64,000 bases of DNA, from NCBI GenBank assembly GCA_017992055.1, contig JAGOPK010000008.1, positions 186,001 through 250,000 on the forward strand, written 5' to 3'. How positions within the stretch are numbered: the stretch's first letter is position 1; each line of letters opens with the position of its first letter. This document shows, piece after piece, positions 8,298 through 17,392 of the stretch. A program made the translations under genes and the position numbers. Below the pieces are notes generated by a model. It made no database searches. It saw only the letters and a program-made list of their open reading frames with translations, and had not been told where the DNA came from. The DNA comes from Burkholderiaceae bacterium (lineage in GTDB: Bacteria; Pseudomonadota; Gammaproteobacteria; Burkholderiales; Burkholderiaceae_C).

Positions 8298-9935
8298 ATG
8301 AAACTCACGCCCGCCCATCCCCTCACCCGTGTCGTGCTGCTGGTGCTCGACGGCGTCGGCACCGGTCCCGGCGATGCCTTCGATGCGGTGCACCTGGCGC
8401 GCACGCCCAACCTCGACCGCCTGCAGCGCGAAGGCCTGGTGACGCAGATCCGCGCCCATGGCACGGCCGTGGGCCTGCCGTCCGACAGCGACATCGGCAA
8501 CTCCGAGGTCGGCCACAACATCCTCGGCGCCGGCCGCGTGTTTCCGCAGGGCGCCAGCTCGGTGGAGACGGCGATCGCCAACGGCAGCATCTGGCAGGGC
8601 TGCTGGCGCGACATCGTCGCCGGGCTCAAGGCCAGCGGCGGCACGCTGCACCTGCTGGGCCTGCTGTCCGACGGCAATGTGCATGCCCATGAGCGCCATT
8701 TGTACGCGCTGCTGGAGCGTGCCGCCGACGAGGGCCTGAAGCGCGCCCGCGTGCATGTGCTGCTGGACGGCCGCGACGTGATGGACAAGACCGCCCACGT
8801 GCACATCGAGCGCCTGGAGCAGCAGCTGGCCACGCTGCGCGCGCGTGGCCTGGACGGGACAATAGCTTCGGGCGGCGGCCGCATGGCCATCACCATGGAC
8901 CGCTACGGCGCCGATTGGCCCATGGTGGCGCGCGGCTGGCAGACCCATGTGCTGGGCCAAGGCCCGCAGTTCGGATCGGCGATGGACGCGCTGGCCGCGG
9001 CCCGCGCGGCCGACCCCGAGATCAGCGACCAGTACGTGCCGCCCTTCGTGGTGGCCGCCGACGGCCAGCCGGTCGGCACGGTGCAGGACGGCGATGCGGT
9101 GCTGCTGTTCAACTTCCGCGGCGACCGCGCCATCGAGATTGCGCGCGCCTTCGGCGAAGGCGCGTCCTTCACCGAGTTCGACCGCCAGCGTGTGCCCCAG
9201 GTGGCCTTCGCCGGCATGATGCTGTACGACGGCGATGCTGGCATCCCGGCCCAGTACCTGGTGGCGCCGGCCACCGTGAGCGACACGCTCAGCGAATGCC
9301 TGGCGGACAGCGGCATCCGCCAGTTCGCCTGCGCCGAGACGCAGAAGTTCGGCCACATCACCTACTTCTGGAACGGCAACCGCTCGGGCAAGTTCGACGA
9401 GGCCAGCGAGACCTATCTGGAGATCCCGTCCGACGGCGTGCCCTTCGACCAGCGGCCGTGGATGAAATCGGCCGAGACCGCCGATGCGGTGCTGGCGGCC
9501 ATCGCCGACCCGTCCTACGCCTTTGTGCGCGCCAACTTTGCCGGCGGCGACATGGTCGGCCACACCGGCAAGCTGGAGGCGGCCATCCTGGCGGTGGAGG
9601 CGGTGGACCTGGGCCTGGGCCGCATCCTGCGCGCCGCCGAGGAACAAGGCCTGTGCCTGATCGTCACCGCCGACCACGGCAATGCCGAGGACATGGTCGA
9701 GCGCGACGGCAAGGGCCAGCCGCTGGTCGATGCCAACGGACAGCCCATGGGCCGCACCTCGCACACGCGCAGCCTGGTGCCCTTCATCGTGCGCGACTTC
9801 AGCGGCCGCAAGCTGGTGGCCAATGCCGATGTGGCCAAGCCCGGCCTGGCCAATGTGGCGGCCACCGTGGTGGAACTGCTGGGCCTGGCGCCGGCCGCGC
9901 AGTTCGAGCCGCCGCTGGTGCAGCGGGCCGGCTGA
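8298..9935 (+). CDS. gpmI: 2,3-bisphosphoglycerate-independent phosphoglycerate mutase
   Basis: This manganese-dependent cytoplasmic enzyme interconverts 3- and 2-phosphoglycerate in glycolysis and gluconeogenesis. The 545-aa protein has the alkaline-phosphatase-superfamily metal motif VLLVLDGVGTG, the phosphorylated serine in SDIGNSEVGHN (about residue 70), LLDGRDV, FNFRGDR and the C-terminal metal-binding TADHGNAEDM with TSHTRSLVPF. The ATG at 8298 fits the family start. It is divergent from the rhodanese gene, and a GC-rich hairpin follows its stop codon. Confidence 0.95.
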   Translation: MKLTPAHPLTRVVLLVLDGVGTGPGDAFDAVHLARTPNLDRLQREGLVTQIRAHGTAVGLPSDSDIGNSEVGHNILGAGRVFPQGASSVETAIANGSIWQGCWRDIVAGLKASGGTLHLLGLLSDGNVHAHERHLYALLERAADEGLKRARVHVLLDGRDVMDKTAHVHIERLEQQLATLRARGLDGTIASGGGRMAITMDRYGADWPMVARGWQTHVLGQGPQFGSAMDALAAARAADPEISDQYVPPFVVAADGQPVGTVQDGDAVLLFNFRGDRAIEIARAFGEGASFTEFDRQRVPQVAFAGMMLYDGDAGIPAQYLVAPATVSDTLSECLADSGIRQFACAETQKFGHITYFWNGNRSGKFDEASETYLEIPSDGVPFDQRPWMKSAETADAVLAAIADPSYAFVRANFAGGDMVGHTGKLEAAILAVEAVDLGLGRILRAAEEQGLCLIVTADHGNAEDMVERDGKGQPLVDANGQPMGRTSHTRSLVPFIVRDFSGRKLVANADVAKPGLANVAATVVELLGLAPAAQFEPPLVQRAG

Positions 9936-9944
9936 AGCCCGCCA

Positions 9945-9964
9945 CCCTGCGCCACGGCGCAGGG
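9945..9964. terminator. hairpin after gpmI
   Basis: A perfect inverted repeat CCCTGCGC-CACG-GCGCAGGG lies 10 bp after the gpmI stop codon. No T-run follows on the plus strand, so it is either a weak or factor-assisted terminator or an mRNA 3'-end stabiliser separating gpmI from the following operon. Confidence 0.45.
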
Positions 9965-9985
9965 ATTCCCCGGATGGGGAAGTTC

Positions 9986-10006
9986 GGTCAGATTTGTATG
10001 ATGACC
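9986..10006. promoter_or_regulatory. candidate operator of the GntR/FCD regulator
   Basis: The perfect inverted repeat GGTCA-N11-TGACC lies directly upstream of the regulator start codon at 10009. FadR-subfamily proteins usually bind short palindromes in their own promoters, so this is a plausible autoregulatory site controlling the whole downstream operon. The surrounding bases (GATTTGTATGA) are AT-rich compared with the flanks, as expected for a promoter. Binding is inferred, not shown. Confidence 0.4.
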
Positions 10007-10008
10007 TG

Positions 10009-10800
10009 ATGACTTCAGCGTCATCCGCCCTGCCCGCCGCCGTCCAGGCCATGGCGCCCGACCGCCTGTCGGACCGCCTGGCCACGCTGCTGCGCCAGCG
10101 CGTGGAGGCGGGTGAATTTGCGCCCGAGCAGCGCCTGCCCACCGAGCAGGCGCTGGCCCTGCACTACGGCGTGTCGCGCACCGTGGTGCGCGAGGCGGTG
10201 AGCCGGCTGCGCTCGTCGGGCCTGCTGGTGTCGCGCCAGGGCTCGGGCGTCTATGTGGCGCCGGCCAGCCATGCGCGGGCGCTGGACTTCGATCCCGAGG
10301 TGCTGACCGACCTGGACGCGGTGCTGCAGGTGGTGGAGGTGCGTGGCGCGCTGGAAGGCGAGATCGCCGCGCTGGCCGCGCAGCGCTCCACGCTGGCCCA
10401 GCGCCAGGGCCTGCGGCGTGCGCTGGAGCGCATCGATGCCGCGGTGGCCGCCGGCCGCGACGGCGTGGCCGAGGACCTGGCCCTGCACCGCGCCATTGCC
10501 GAGGCCAGCGGCAACCCGCAGTTCGGCCGCCTGCTGACGCATCTGGAGCAGTACCTGCGCGAGGCCATGCACGTGACCCGCGGCAACGAGTCGCTGCGCC
10601 AGGACTTCGCCGATGCCGTGCGGGGCGAGCACCGCGCCATCGTCGAGGCCATCGTCGCCGGCGATGCCGAGGCCGCACGCAGCGCCGCGCGCAACCACAT
10701 GCGCCAGGCCGACCGGCGCCTGCATGCAGCCGAAGACCTGATCCGGGCCACGCTGGCCCGGGCCCGTGCCCTCAAGGACACCCGCAAAGGACCGCCATGA
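10009..10800 (+). CDS. FadR-subfamily (GntR/FCD) transcriptional regulator
   Basis: The 263-aa protein has an N-terminal winged helix-turn-helix (LSDRLATLLRQRV, RLPTEQALALHYGVSRTVVREAV, GLLVSRQGSGVYV) and a C-terminal all-helical FCD ligand-binding domain with the metal-ligand pattern DLALHRAIAEAS and the later EHRAIVEAI plus RNHM. Such regulators commonly respond to sugar acids or organic acids. The stop codon overlaps the ltnD start by 4 bp, so it is the first gene of the tetronate operon and likely its repressor. A perfect inverted repeat immediately upstream is a candidate operator. Confidence 0.9.
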   Translation: MTSASSALPAAVQAMAPDRLSDRLATLLRQRVEAGEFAPEQRLPTEQALALHYGVSRTVVREAVSRLRSSGLLVSRQGSGVYVAPASHARALDFDPEVLTDLDAVLQVVEVRGALEGEIAALAAQRSTLAQRQGLRRALERIDAAVAAGRDGVAEDLALHRAIAEASGNPQFGRLLTHLEQYLREAMHVTRGNESLRQDFADAVRGEHRAIVEAIVAGDAEAARSAARNHMRQADRRLHAAEDLIRATLARARALKDTRKGPP

Positions 10801-11726
10801 GTTCCCCTGTTTCCACTCCCCTGCGCCTGGGCGTCATCGGCCTGGGCTCGATGGGCCTGGGCGCCGCGCTGAGCGCGCTGCGCCGCGGCGTGCCGGTGAC
10901 CGGCTTCGACCTCAACCCGGCGGCCTGCGACAGGTTCCGCCAGGCCGGCGGCGCCATCGCCACCAGCCTGGCCGAGCTGGCCGCGGCCAGCGACGCGGTG
11001 CTGGTGCTGGTGGTCACCGCGGCCCAGACCGAGCAGGTGGTGTTTGGCGACGACGGCATCGCCGCCCACCTGAAGCCCGGCTCGGTGGTCATCAGCGCGG
11101 CCACCGTCGATCCCAACCTGCCGCCGCAATGGGATGAGCGCCTGCAGGCCCTGGGCCTGCACCTGATCGACGCGCCGGTGTCGGGCGGCGCGGCCAAGGC
11201 CGCGGCCGGCGAGATGACGGTGATGGCCTCGGCCCGGCCCGAGGCCTTTGCCGCGGCCGGTGGCCTGCTCGACGCCTATGCCGGCAAGGTCTACCGCCTG
11301 GGAGACCGCGCCGGCGTGGGCTCGACGGTGAAGATGGTCAACCAGCACCTGGCCGGCGTGCACATCGCCGCCGCCTGCGAGGCCATGGCGCTGGGCATCC
11401 GCGCCGGTGCCGACGCGCACCAGCTGTACGAGGTGATCACCAACTCCGCCGGCTCCAGCTGGATGTTCGCCAACCGCGTGCCGCACATCCTGGCCGGCGA
11501 CTACACGCCGCTGTCGGCGGTGAACATCTTCATCAAGGACCTGGGCATCGTGCTCGACGCCGCGCGCACGCTGAAGTTTCCGCTGCCGCTGGCCGCCGCC
11601 GCCCACCAGCTCTACCTGGGCACGGCCGCCGCCGGCCATGGCGCCGAGGACGACAGCGCGGTGATCAAGCTGTATGCGGCGCTGTCGGGCATCAGCCTTC
11701 CCAACAGCCAAGAGACGCAGCCATGA
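10797..11726 (+). CDS. ltnD: L-threonate dehydrogenase
   Basis: LtnD oxidises L-threonate at C2 with NAD+ as the first step of a pathway that brings tetronates into central metabolism. The 309-aa beta-hydroxyacid dehydrogenase shows the cofactor motif VIGLGSMGLGAA, the substrate-binding DAPVSGGAAKAAAG and the catalytic lysine in GSTVKMVNQH. The specific assignment rests on linkage: it is followed with 4-bp overlaps by otnK and otnC and then by otnI, the known four-carbon acid-sugar set. Without that context, related 2-hydroxy-3-oxopropionate reductases would be an alternative. Confidence 0.9.
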   Translation: MSSPVSTPLRLGVIGLGSMGLGAALSALRRGVPVTGFDLNPAACDRFRQAGGAIATSLAELAAASDAVLVLVVTAAQTEQVVFGDDGIAAHLKPGSVVISAATVDPNLPPQWDERLQALGLHLIDAPVSGGAAKAAAGEMTVMASARPEAFAAAGGLLDAYAGKVYRLGDRAGVGSTVKMVNQHLAGVHIAAACEAMALGIRAGADAHQLYEVITNSAGSSWMFANRVPHILAGDYTPLSAVNIFIKDLGIVLDAARTLKFPLPLAAAAHQLYLGTAAAGHGAEDDSAVIKLYAALSGISLPNSQETQP

Positions 11727-12976
11727 TCCTGGGCATCATCGCCGACGACTTCACCGGCGCCACCGACGTGGCCAGCATGCTGGTGCGCGCCGGCATGCGC
11801 ACGGTGCAGACCATCGGCGTGCCGGCCGCCGGCCTGCCCCTGCCCGAGGCCGATGCGGTGGTGGTGGCGCTGAAGTCGCGCACCACGCCGGCGGCCCAGG
11901 CGGTGGCCGATTCGCTGGCCGCGCTGCAGTGGCTGCGCGCCGGCGGTGCGCGGCAGATCTTCTTCAAGGTCTGCTCGACCTTCGATTCCACGCCGGCCGG
12001 CAACATCGGCCCGGTGGCCGAGGCGCTGATGGATGCGCTGGGCGCGGCCCAGGCCATCGCCTGCCCGGCCTTCCCGGAAAACGGCCGCACCGTGTTCCGC
12101 GGCCATTTGTTCGTCGCCGACCAGCTGCTGTCCGACTCGGGCATGCGCGAGCATCCGCTGACGCCGATGACCGACAGCAACCTGGTGCGCGTGCTGCAGG
12201 CGCAGAGCCGGCGCCGCGTCGGCCTGCTGCGCCACGACGCCATCGCCCGCGGCGCCGAGGCCTGCCGCAGCCGGCTGGATGAGTTGGCGCGCGACGGCAT
12301 CGGCCTGGTGATCGCCGACGCGGTGGCCGACGACGACCTGCGCACGCTGGCCGAAGCCCAGGCCGAGGCGCCGCTGCTGGTGGCCGGCTCGGGCCTGGCC
12401 CTGGGCCTGCCCGCGGCCTATGCCCGGCGCGGCTGGCTGGTTCCCGATGCCCAGGCCGCCGCACTGGGCACGCCGCCCGAGCGGGCCGCCGTGCTGTCGG
12501 GATCGTGCTCGCAGGCCACCAATGCCCAGGTGGCGCGCTGGATCGGCGCCGGCCGTCCGGCGCTGGCGCTGGACCCGCGTGCGCTGGCCCGCGGCGAGCC
12601 GCTGGCCGAGCGAGCCCTGGCCTGGGCCCTGGCGCAGAGCAGCGCGCCGCTGGTCTATGCCACGGCCGAGCCGGTGGCGCTGAAGGCGGTGCAGGCCGAG
12701 CTGGGCGCAGCCCATGCCGGCGAGCTGGTCGAGCAGGCGCTGGCGCAGATCGCCCAGGGCCTGGTGGCGGCCGGCGTGGGCCGCCTGGTGGTGGCCGGCG
12801 GCGAGACCTCGGGCGCCGTGGTCCAGGCCCTGGGCGTGACGCGGCTGCGCATCGGCGCCGCCATCTGCCCCGGCGTGCCCTGGACCCAGGCCGAGGGAAG
12901 CGACGCCACGCTGTGGCTGGCGCTGAAGTCCGGCAACTTCGGCGGCCCCGACTTCTTTGCCGAGGCCCTGGCATGA
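11723..12976 (+). CDS. otnK: 3-oxo-tetronate 4-kinase (DUF1537 family)
   Basis: OtnK phosphorylates 3-oxo-tetronate at O4 with ATP. The 417-aa protein opens with the substrate-domain motif IIADDFTGATDVASM, has TFDSTPAGNIGPV in the middle, and ends with the nucleotide-binding domain containing VVAGGETSGAVVQAL and the GIGAAICPGV-like turn near residues 375-385. Length and motif order match the DUF1537 kinases. Start and stop overlap both neighbours by 4 bp, implying translational coupling with ltnD and otnC. Confidence 0.94.
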   Translation: MILGIIADDFTGATDVASMLVRAGMRTVQTIGVPAAGLPLPEADAVVVALKSRTTPAAQAVADSLAALQWLRAGGARQIFFKVCSTFDSTPAGNIGPVAEALMDALGAAQAIACPAFPENGRTVFRGHLFVADQLLSDSGMREHPLTPMTDSNLVRVLQAQSRRRVGLLRHDAIARGAEACRSRLDELARDGIGLVIADAVADDDLRTLAEAQAEAPLLVAGSGLALGLPAAYARRGWLVPDAQAAALGTPPERAAVLSGSCSQATNAQVARWIGAGRPALALDPRALARGEPLAERALAWALAQSSAPLVYATAEPVALKAVQAELGAAHAGELVEQALAQIAQGLVAAGVGRLVVAGGETSGAVVQALGVTRLRIGAAICPGVPWTQAEGSDATLWLALKSGNFGGPDFFAEALA

Positions 12977-13653
12977 GCACCGGCCAGGCCGCGCTGCGCG
13001 AAGAGATCTGCCGCGTCGGCCGCTCGCTGTTCGAGCGCGGCTACGTGCATGCCACGGCCGGCAACATCAGCCTGCGCCTGGCCGACGATGCGGGCTGGCT
13101 GATCACGCCCACCGACGCCTGCCTGGGCGCGCTGGACCCGGCCCGCCTGGCCCATGTGGGCGCCGACGGCCGGCAGCTCGGCGGCGACCGCGCCAGCAAG
13201 ACCCTGGCCCTGCACCGCCGCATCTACGCGGCCGAGCCCGAGGCCGGCTGCGTGCTGCACACCCACAGCACGCACCTGGTGGCGCTGACGCTGCAGCCGC
13301 CGGGCCAGGGCGTGTGGCGCAGCGACTGCGTGCTGCCGGCCATCACGCCCTACTACGTGATGAAGGTCGGCCGCGTGCCGCTGATCCCCTACCACCGGCC
13401 CGGCGATGCGGCCGTGGCCGAACTGGTGGCCCAGGCCATTACCGCGGCGCGCCAGCGCGGCAGCCCGATCCGCGCCGTGCTGCTGGACCGCCTGGGCCCC
13501 AACGTCTGGCACGCCAGCCCGGCCGCGGCCATGGCCACGCTGGAAGAGCTGGAAGAAACCGCCAGGCTGTGGCTGATGAGCCAGCCGCGGCCGCAGCCGC
13601 TGCACGACGACCAGATCGCCGAACTGAAGCGCGAGTTCGGCGCGCGCTGGTGA
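12973..13653 (+). CDS. otnC: 3-oxo-tetronate 4-phosphate decarboxylase (class II aldolase fold)
   Basis: OtnC decarboxylates 3-oxo-tetronate 4-phosphate to dihydroxyacetone phosphate. The 226-aa protein belongs to the class II aldolase/adducin family: GNISLRL near residue 30, the zinc-binding HTHSTH near 95, and a downstream YHRPGD-containing segment. The chosen ATG overlaps the otnK stop by 4 bp; the frame is open much further upstream inside otnK but that part is not homologous. OtnI follows after 22 bp. Confidence 0.92.
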   Translation: MSTGQAALREEICRVGRSLFERGYVHATAGNISLRLADDAGWLITPTDACLGALDPARLAHVGADGRQLGGDRASKTLALHRRIYAAEPEAGCVLHTHSTHLVALTLQPPGQGVWRSDCVLPAITPYYVMKVGRVPLIPYHRPGDAAVAELVAQAITAARQRGSPIRAVLLDRLGPNVWHASPAAAMATLEELEETARLWLMSQPRPQPLHDDQIAELKREFGARW

Positions 13654-13675
13654 ACCCCGACCCCCAGGACCGACC

Positions 13676-14488
13676 ATGCCCCGCTTTGCCGCCAACCTGA
13701 GCTTTCTGTACCAGGAGCACGACTTCCTGGACCGCTTTGCCGCTGCCGCGGCCGATGGCTTCGACGCCGTCGAGTACCTGTTTCCCTATGCGGTGCCGGC
13801 CGAGGCCATCGCCGAGCAGCTGCAGCGCCATGGCCTGACCCAGGCCCTGTTCAATGCCCCGGCCGGCCACTGGGAGGCCGGCGAGCGTGGCCTGGCCTGC
13901 CTGCCCGGCCGCGAGGACGAGTTCCGCCGCGCCTTTGCCGAGCAGGCCCTGCCTTATGCCCGCCGCCTGGGCTGCAAGCGCGTGCATGTGGTGGCCGGCC
14001 TGGCGCCCGCCGGCGTCGCTCGTGAACAGCTGCAGGCCACCTACGTGGCCAACCTGGCCTGGGCCGCACAGCAGGCCGCGGCCGACGGCATCACCGTGCT
14101 GATCGAGCCGATCAACCCGCGCGACATGCCCGGCTTCTTCCTCAACCGCCAGGACCATGCCCATGCCACGCTGCAGCAGGTCGGCGCGGCCAATCTGAAG
14201 GTGCAGTTCGATCTGTACCACGCGCAGATCGTCGAGGGCGACCTGGCGATGAAGCTGCGCCAGTACCTGCCCGGCGCGGTGGGCCATGTGCAGATCGCCG
14301 GCGTGCCCGAGCGCCACGAGCCCGACACCGGCGAGCTGAACTACCCCTATCTGTTCCGCCTGCTCGACGAGCTGGGCTACGACGGCTTCGTCGGCTGCGA
14401 ATACCGGCCGCGCCAGGCCGGCCCCGGCGGCAGCTCGGCCGGCCTGGGCTGGCTGCGTCGCTGGCGCGAATCTGCAGGCTCGGCCTGA
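13676..14488 (+). CDS. otnI: 2-oxo-tetronate isomerase (hydroxypyruvate isomerase family)
   Basis: OtnI is a TIM-barrel isomerase that interconverts 2-oxo- and 3-oxo-tetronate, letting other tetronates enter the pathway. The 270-aa protein has [15 protein letters not shown] at the N-terminus, the family segment [17 protein letters not shown], the carboxylate metal ligands in [13 protein letters not shown] and FDLYHAQI, and the closing GCEYRP. It looks like hydroxypyruvate isomerase, but its place in the ltnD-otnK-otnC operon favours OtnI. Confidence 0.9.
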   Translation: MPRFAANLSFLYQEHDFLDRFAAAAADGFDAVEYLFPYAVPAEAIAEQLQRHGLTQALFNAPAGHWEAGERGLACLPGREDEFRRAFAEQALPYARRLGCKRVHVVAGLAPAGVAREQLQATYVANLAWAAQQAAADGITVLIEPINPRDMPGFFLNRQDHAHATLQQVGAANLKVQFDLYHAQIVEGDLAMKLRQYLPGAVGHVQIAGVPERHEPDTGELNYPYLFRLLDELGYDGFVGCEYRPRQAGPGGSSAGLGWLRRWRESAGSA

Positions 14489-14568
14489 GCCACCGCAAGC
14501 CGCGCGGCTGCGGCCACGCCCTACAGTTGCCTGTTCCCCGTTCCCAAACAACCACCCAGGAGACCCGC

Positions 14569-15534
14569 ATGAAGCTGTCCACCCTCGCCTCCGTCGCCCT
14601 GCTCACGCTGGCCGGCACCGCCTCGGCCCAGACCGTGTTGAAGATGGGCTATGCCACGACCAAGGAATCGCACTACGGCGTCGGCTCCACGGTGTTCTGC
14701 GACGAGATCGCCAAGGGCACCAGCAACCGCTACACCTGCCAGCACTTCCCCAGCTCGGCCCTGGGCGGCGAGCGCGAGATGATCGAGGCGGTGCAGCTGG
14801 GCACGCAGGACCTGGTGAACACCTCCACCGGCCCGCTGGGCAACTTCGTGGCCGAGGTCAAGATCGTCGACATCCCGTTCCTGTTCCGCGGCTACGACCA
14901 TGCGCGCAAGGTGATGGACGGCCCGATCGGCCAGGACATCCTGAAGAAGATGCAGGCCAAGGGCCTGATCGGCGTGGCCTGGACCGAAAACGGCTTCCGC
15001 CACATGACCAACAGCAAGCGCGCCATCAACTCGGCCGCCGATGCCAGCGGCCTGAAGATGCGCACCATGGAGAACAAGGTGCACATGGCCGGCTACAAGA
15101 CCTTCGGCATCCTGCCCACGCCGATGCCCTTCCCGGAGCTGTTCACCGCGCTGCAGCAGGGCACGGTGGACGGCCAGGAGAACCCGATCCCGGTGATCCT
15201 GGCCAGCAAGTTCGCCCAGGTGCAGAAGCACCTGTCGCTGACCGGCCACGTCTACTCGCCGGCGGTGATCCTGCTGTCGCCGACGGTGTGGAACAAGCTG
15301 TCGGAGGCCGACAAGAAGGTCTTCACCGAGGCCGGTCTGAAGGCCGGTGCGGCCCAGCGCAAGAAGGTCAACGACGACGAGAACAACGGCATCGCCCAGC
15401 TCAAGAAGGACGGCATGCAGGTCAACGAGAAGCCCGATGGCGACAGCTTCCGCAAGGCCGTGGCGCCGGCCTATGCCGAGTTCGCCAAGGAGTTCGGCGC
15501 CGACAAGATCGCCGCCATCCAGGCGGTGAAGTGA
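14569..15534 (+). CDS. dctP: TRAP transporter substrate-binding protein, DctP family
   Basis: This 321-aa periplasmic protein captures the substrate for a tripartite ATP-independent transporter. It begins with a signal peptide cleaved after TASAQ, and continues with the DctP fold: GSTVFCDEIAKG, LGGEREMIEAVQLG, and the central GLKMRTMENKVH that holds the conserved substrate-carboxylate arginine. The ATG at 14569 is chosen because a CAGGAGA ribosome site precedes it and a signal peptide follows; a TTG 42 bp upstream is not needed. Position after otnI implies a C4 sugar acid as ligand. Confidence 0.92.
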   Translation: MKLSTLASVALLTLAGTASAQTVLKMGYATTKESHYGVGSTVFCDEIAKGTSNRYTCQHFPSSALGGEREMIEAVQLGTQDLVNTSTGPLGNFVAEVKIVDIPFLFRGYDHARKVMDGPIGQDILKKMQAKGLIGVAWTENGFRHMTNSKRAINSAADASGLKMRTMENKVHMAGYKTFGILPTPMPFPELFTALQQGTVDGQENPIPVILASKFAQVQKHLSLTGHVYSPAVILLSPTVWNKLSEADKKVFTEAGLKAGAAQRKKVNDDENNGIAQLKKDGMQVNEKPDGDSFRKAVAPAYAEFAKEFGADKIAAIQAVK

Positions 15535-15550
15535 GCGGACGGTCCAGGCC

Positions 15551-16042
15551 ATGAAAGCCCTGCTGTTGCGCCTGGACCGGCTGCTGTCGGGCCTGGCATT
15601 GAACCTGGCCTGCCTGATCCTGGCCGTCATCACCGGCCTGGGCCTGTGGCAGGTGATCAGCCGCTTCGTGCTGTCCCAGCCCTCCACCTTCACCGAGGAG
15701 GCCATGCGCCGGCTGCTGATCTGGATGGTGATGCTGGGCGTGGTGGTGGCCTTCCGCCGCGGTGCACTGGTGTCGGTGGACCTGATGCTGCGCCTGTCGC
15801 AAGGCCTCTGGCAGACCACCGTGCGCTGGATCATCACCGCCAGCTCGCTGGCCTTTCTGGCGGTGCTGGTGTGGTTCGGCATCCAGCTGGCCTGGCGCGT
15901 GCGCTTCCAGACCTTTGCCAGCATGGAGCTGAGCATGGCCTGGGCCTATGCCGCCTTCCCGGTGGGCGCCGCCCTGGCCCTGGTGGCCGTGCTGGCGCAC
16001 CACCTCGACTTCCAGAGCACCGAGCTCGAGTCCGCTCAATAA
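15551..16042 (+). CDS. dctQ: TRAP transporter small membrane subunit, DctQ family
   Basis: The 163-aa integral membrane protein shows four hydrophobic helices (for example LALNLACLILAVITGLGLW, RRLLIWMVMLGVVVAF and AAFPVGAALALVAVLAH) with the DctQ signature TFTEEAMRRLLIWMVMLG between them. DctQ partners the large DctM permease, probably linking it to the substrate-binding protein. It lies 16 bp after dctP and 13 bp before dctM. Confidence 0.92.
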   Translation: MKALLLRLDRLLSGLALNLACLILAVITGLGLWQVISRFVLSQPSTFTEEAMRRLLIWMVMLGVVVAFRRGALVSVDLMLRLSQGLWQTTVRWIITASSLAFLAVLVWFGIQLAWRVRFQTFASMELSMAWAYAAFPVGAALALVAVLAHHLDFQSTELESAQ

Positions 16043-16055
16043 CCCGGGTCCCACG

Positions 16056-17384
16056 ATGTCCCTGACCCTGCTCGTCACGATGCTGCTGGCCTTTGCCTTC
16101 AGCATCTCCATCGCCGTGGCCATCGGCGGCTCGGCCATGCTGGGCCTGGCCCTGTTCGACCCCGAGCGCCTGATCCTGGCGCCCAAGGAGATGTTCACCG
16201 CCATCGACAAGTTTCCGCTGGCCGCCATCCCCTTCTTCATCCTCGCCGGCAACCTGATGGAGACCGGCGGCATCAGCCGCCGCCTGGTCGACTTTGCCAA
16301 GAGCCTGGTCGGCGGCGTGCAGGGCGGCCTGCCGATGAGCTGCGTGCTCACCTGCATGATCTTTGCCGCCGTCTCCGGCTCCAGCGTGGCCACCACCTTC
16401 GCCATCGGCGCCATCCTGATCCCGGCGCTGATCCAGCACGGCTATCCCAAGAGCTATGCCGCGGCCCTGCAGGCCACGGCCGCCGAGCTGGGCGTGATCA
16501 TCCCGCCGTCGATCCCGATGATCCTGTTCGGCGTGTCGGCCGAGGTGTCGATCGGCGAGCTGTTCATCGCCGGCTTCGGCCCGGGCCTGCTGATCGGTGG
16601 CGTGCTGATGCTGTTCGTGCACCTGTACTGCCGCTGGAAGGGCTGGGGCCTGAAGGACGGCGACGGCCGGCTGGGCGTGGGCACGGCCACGGTCAAGGCC
16701 GGCTGGGCCCTGCTGATGCCGGTGATCATCCTGGGCGGCATCTACGGCGGCGTGTTCACGCCCACCGAGGCCTCGGTGGTGGCGGTGGCCTATGCGCTGA
16801 TCGTCGGCCTGTTCATCCACCGCGAGCTGGGCTTCAAGGACCTGGTGCCGGTGTTCCGCAAGAGCGTGATCAGCAGCGCGGTGATCATGTTCATCATCGC
16901 CAATGCCGGGTTGTTCGCCTTCCTGATCACCCGTGCCGGCGTGCCCGAGGCCATCGGCTCCTGGCTCACCGAGGTGCTCAAGAGCCCCGCCTGGTTCCTG
17001 CTGGGCGTGAACCTGGCGCTGTTCATCATCGGCATGTTCATCGAGACCAGCGCGGCCATCATCGTGCTGGCGCCGATCCTGGTGCCGGTGGCACGCCACT
17101 TCGGCGTGGACCCGGTGCACTTCGGCACCGTCATGGTCGTCAACCTGGCGCTGGGCATGATCACGCCGCCGTTCGGCGTCAACCTGTTTGCCGCCTGCAC
17201 CGTGGCGCGCATCAGCCTGGACCAGATCGTGCGCCACCTGCTGCCCTTTGTGGCGGTGATCATCGGCTGCCTGATGGTCATCACCTATGTGCCGCAGATC
17301 AGCCTGGCGCTGCGCGACCTGGTCTATGCCCCGGCGGTGGTGGCTCCGGCGCCCTCGCCGGCACCGGCGATAGCGCCGCAGTAG
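16056..17384 (+). CDS. dctM: TRAP transporter large permease, DctM family
   Basis: This 442-aa permease, with about twelve predicted helices, moves the substrate into the cell using an ion gradient. Family features are PLAAIPFFILAGNLMETGGI, AAVSGSSVATTFAIG, the IIPPSIPMILFG loop and the C-terminal LGMITPPFGVNLF. The ATG at 16056 follows dctQ closely. It is the last gene of the operon that begins with the GntR regulator; the convergent response regulator starts just 8 bp after its stop. Confidence 0.94.
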   Translation: MSLTLLVTMLLAFAFSISIAVAIGGSAMLGLALFDPERLILAPKEMFTAIDKFPLAAIPFFILAGNLMETGGISRRLVDFAKSLVGGVQGGLPMSCVLTCMIFAAVSGSSVATTFAIGAILIPALIQHGYPKSYAAALQATAAELGVIIPPSIPMILFGVSAEVSIGELFIAGFGPGLLIGGVLMLFVHLYCRWKGWGLKDGDGRLGVGTATVKAGWALLMPVIILGGIYGGVFTPTEASVVAVAYALIVGLFIHRELGFKDLVPVFRKSVISSAVIMFIIANAGLFAFLITRAGVPEAIGSWLTEVLKSPAWFLLGVNLALFIIGMFIETSAAIIVLAPILVPVARHFGVDPVHFGTVMVVNLALGMITPPFGVNLFAACTVARISLDQIVRHLLPFVAVIIGCLMVITYVPQISLALRDLVYAPAVVAPAPSPAPAIAPQ

Positions 17385-17392
17385 CGGCTTGG

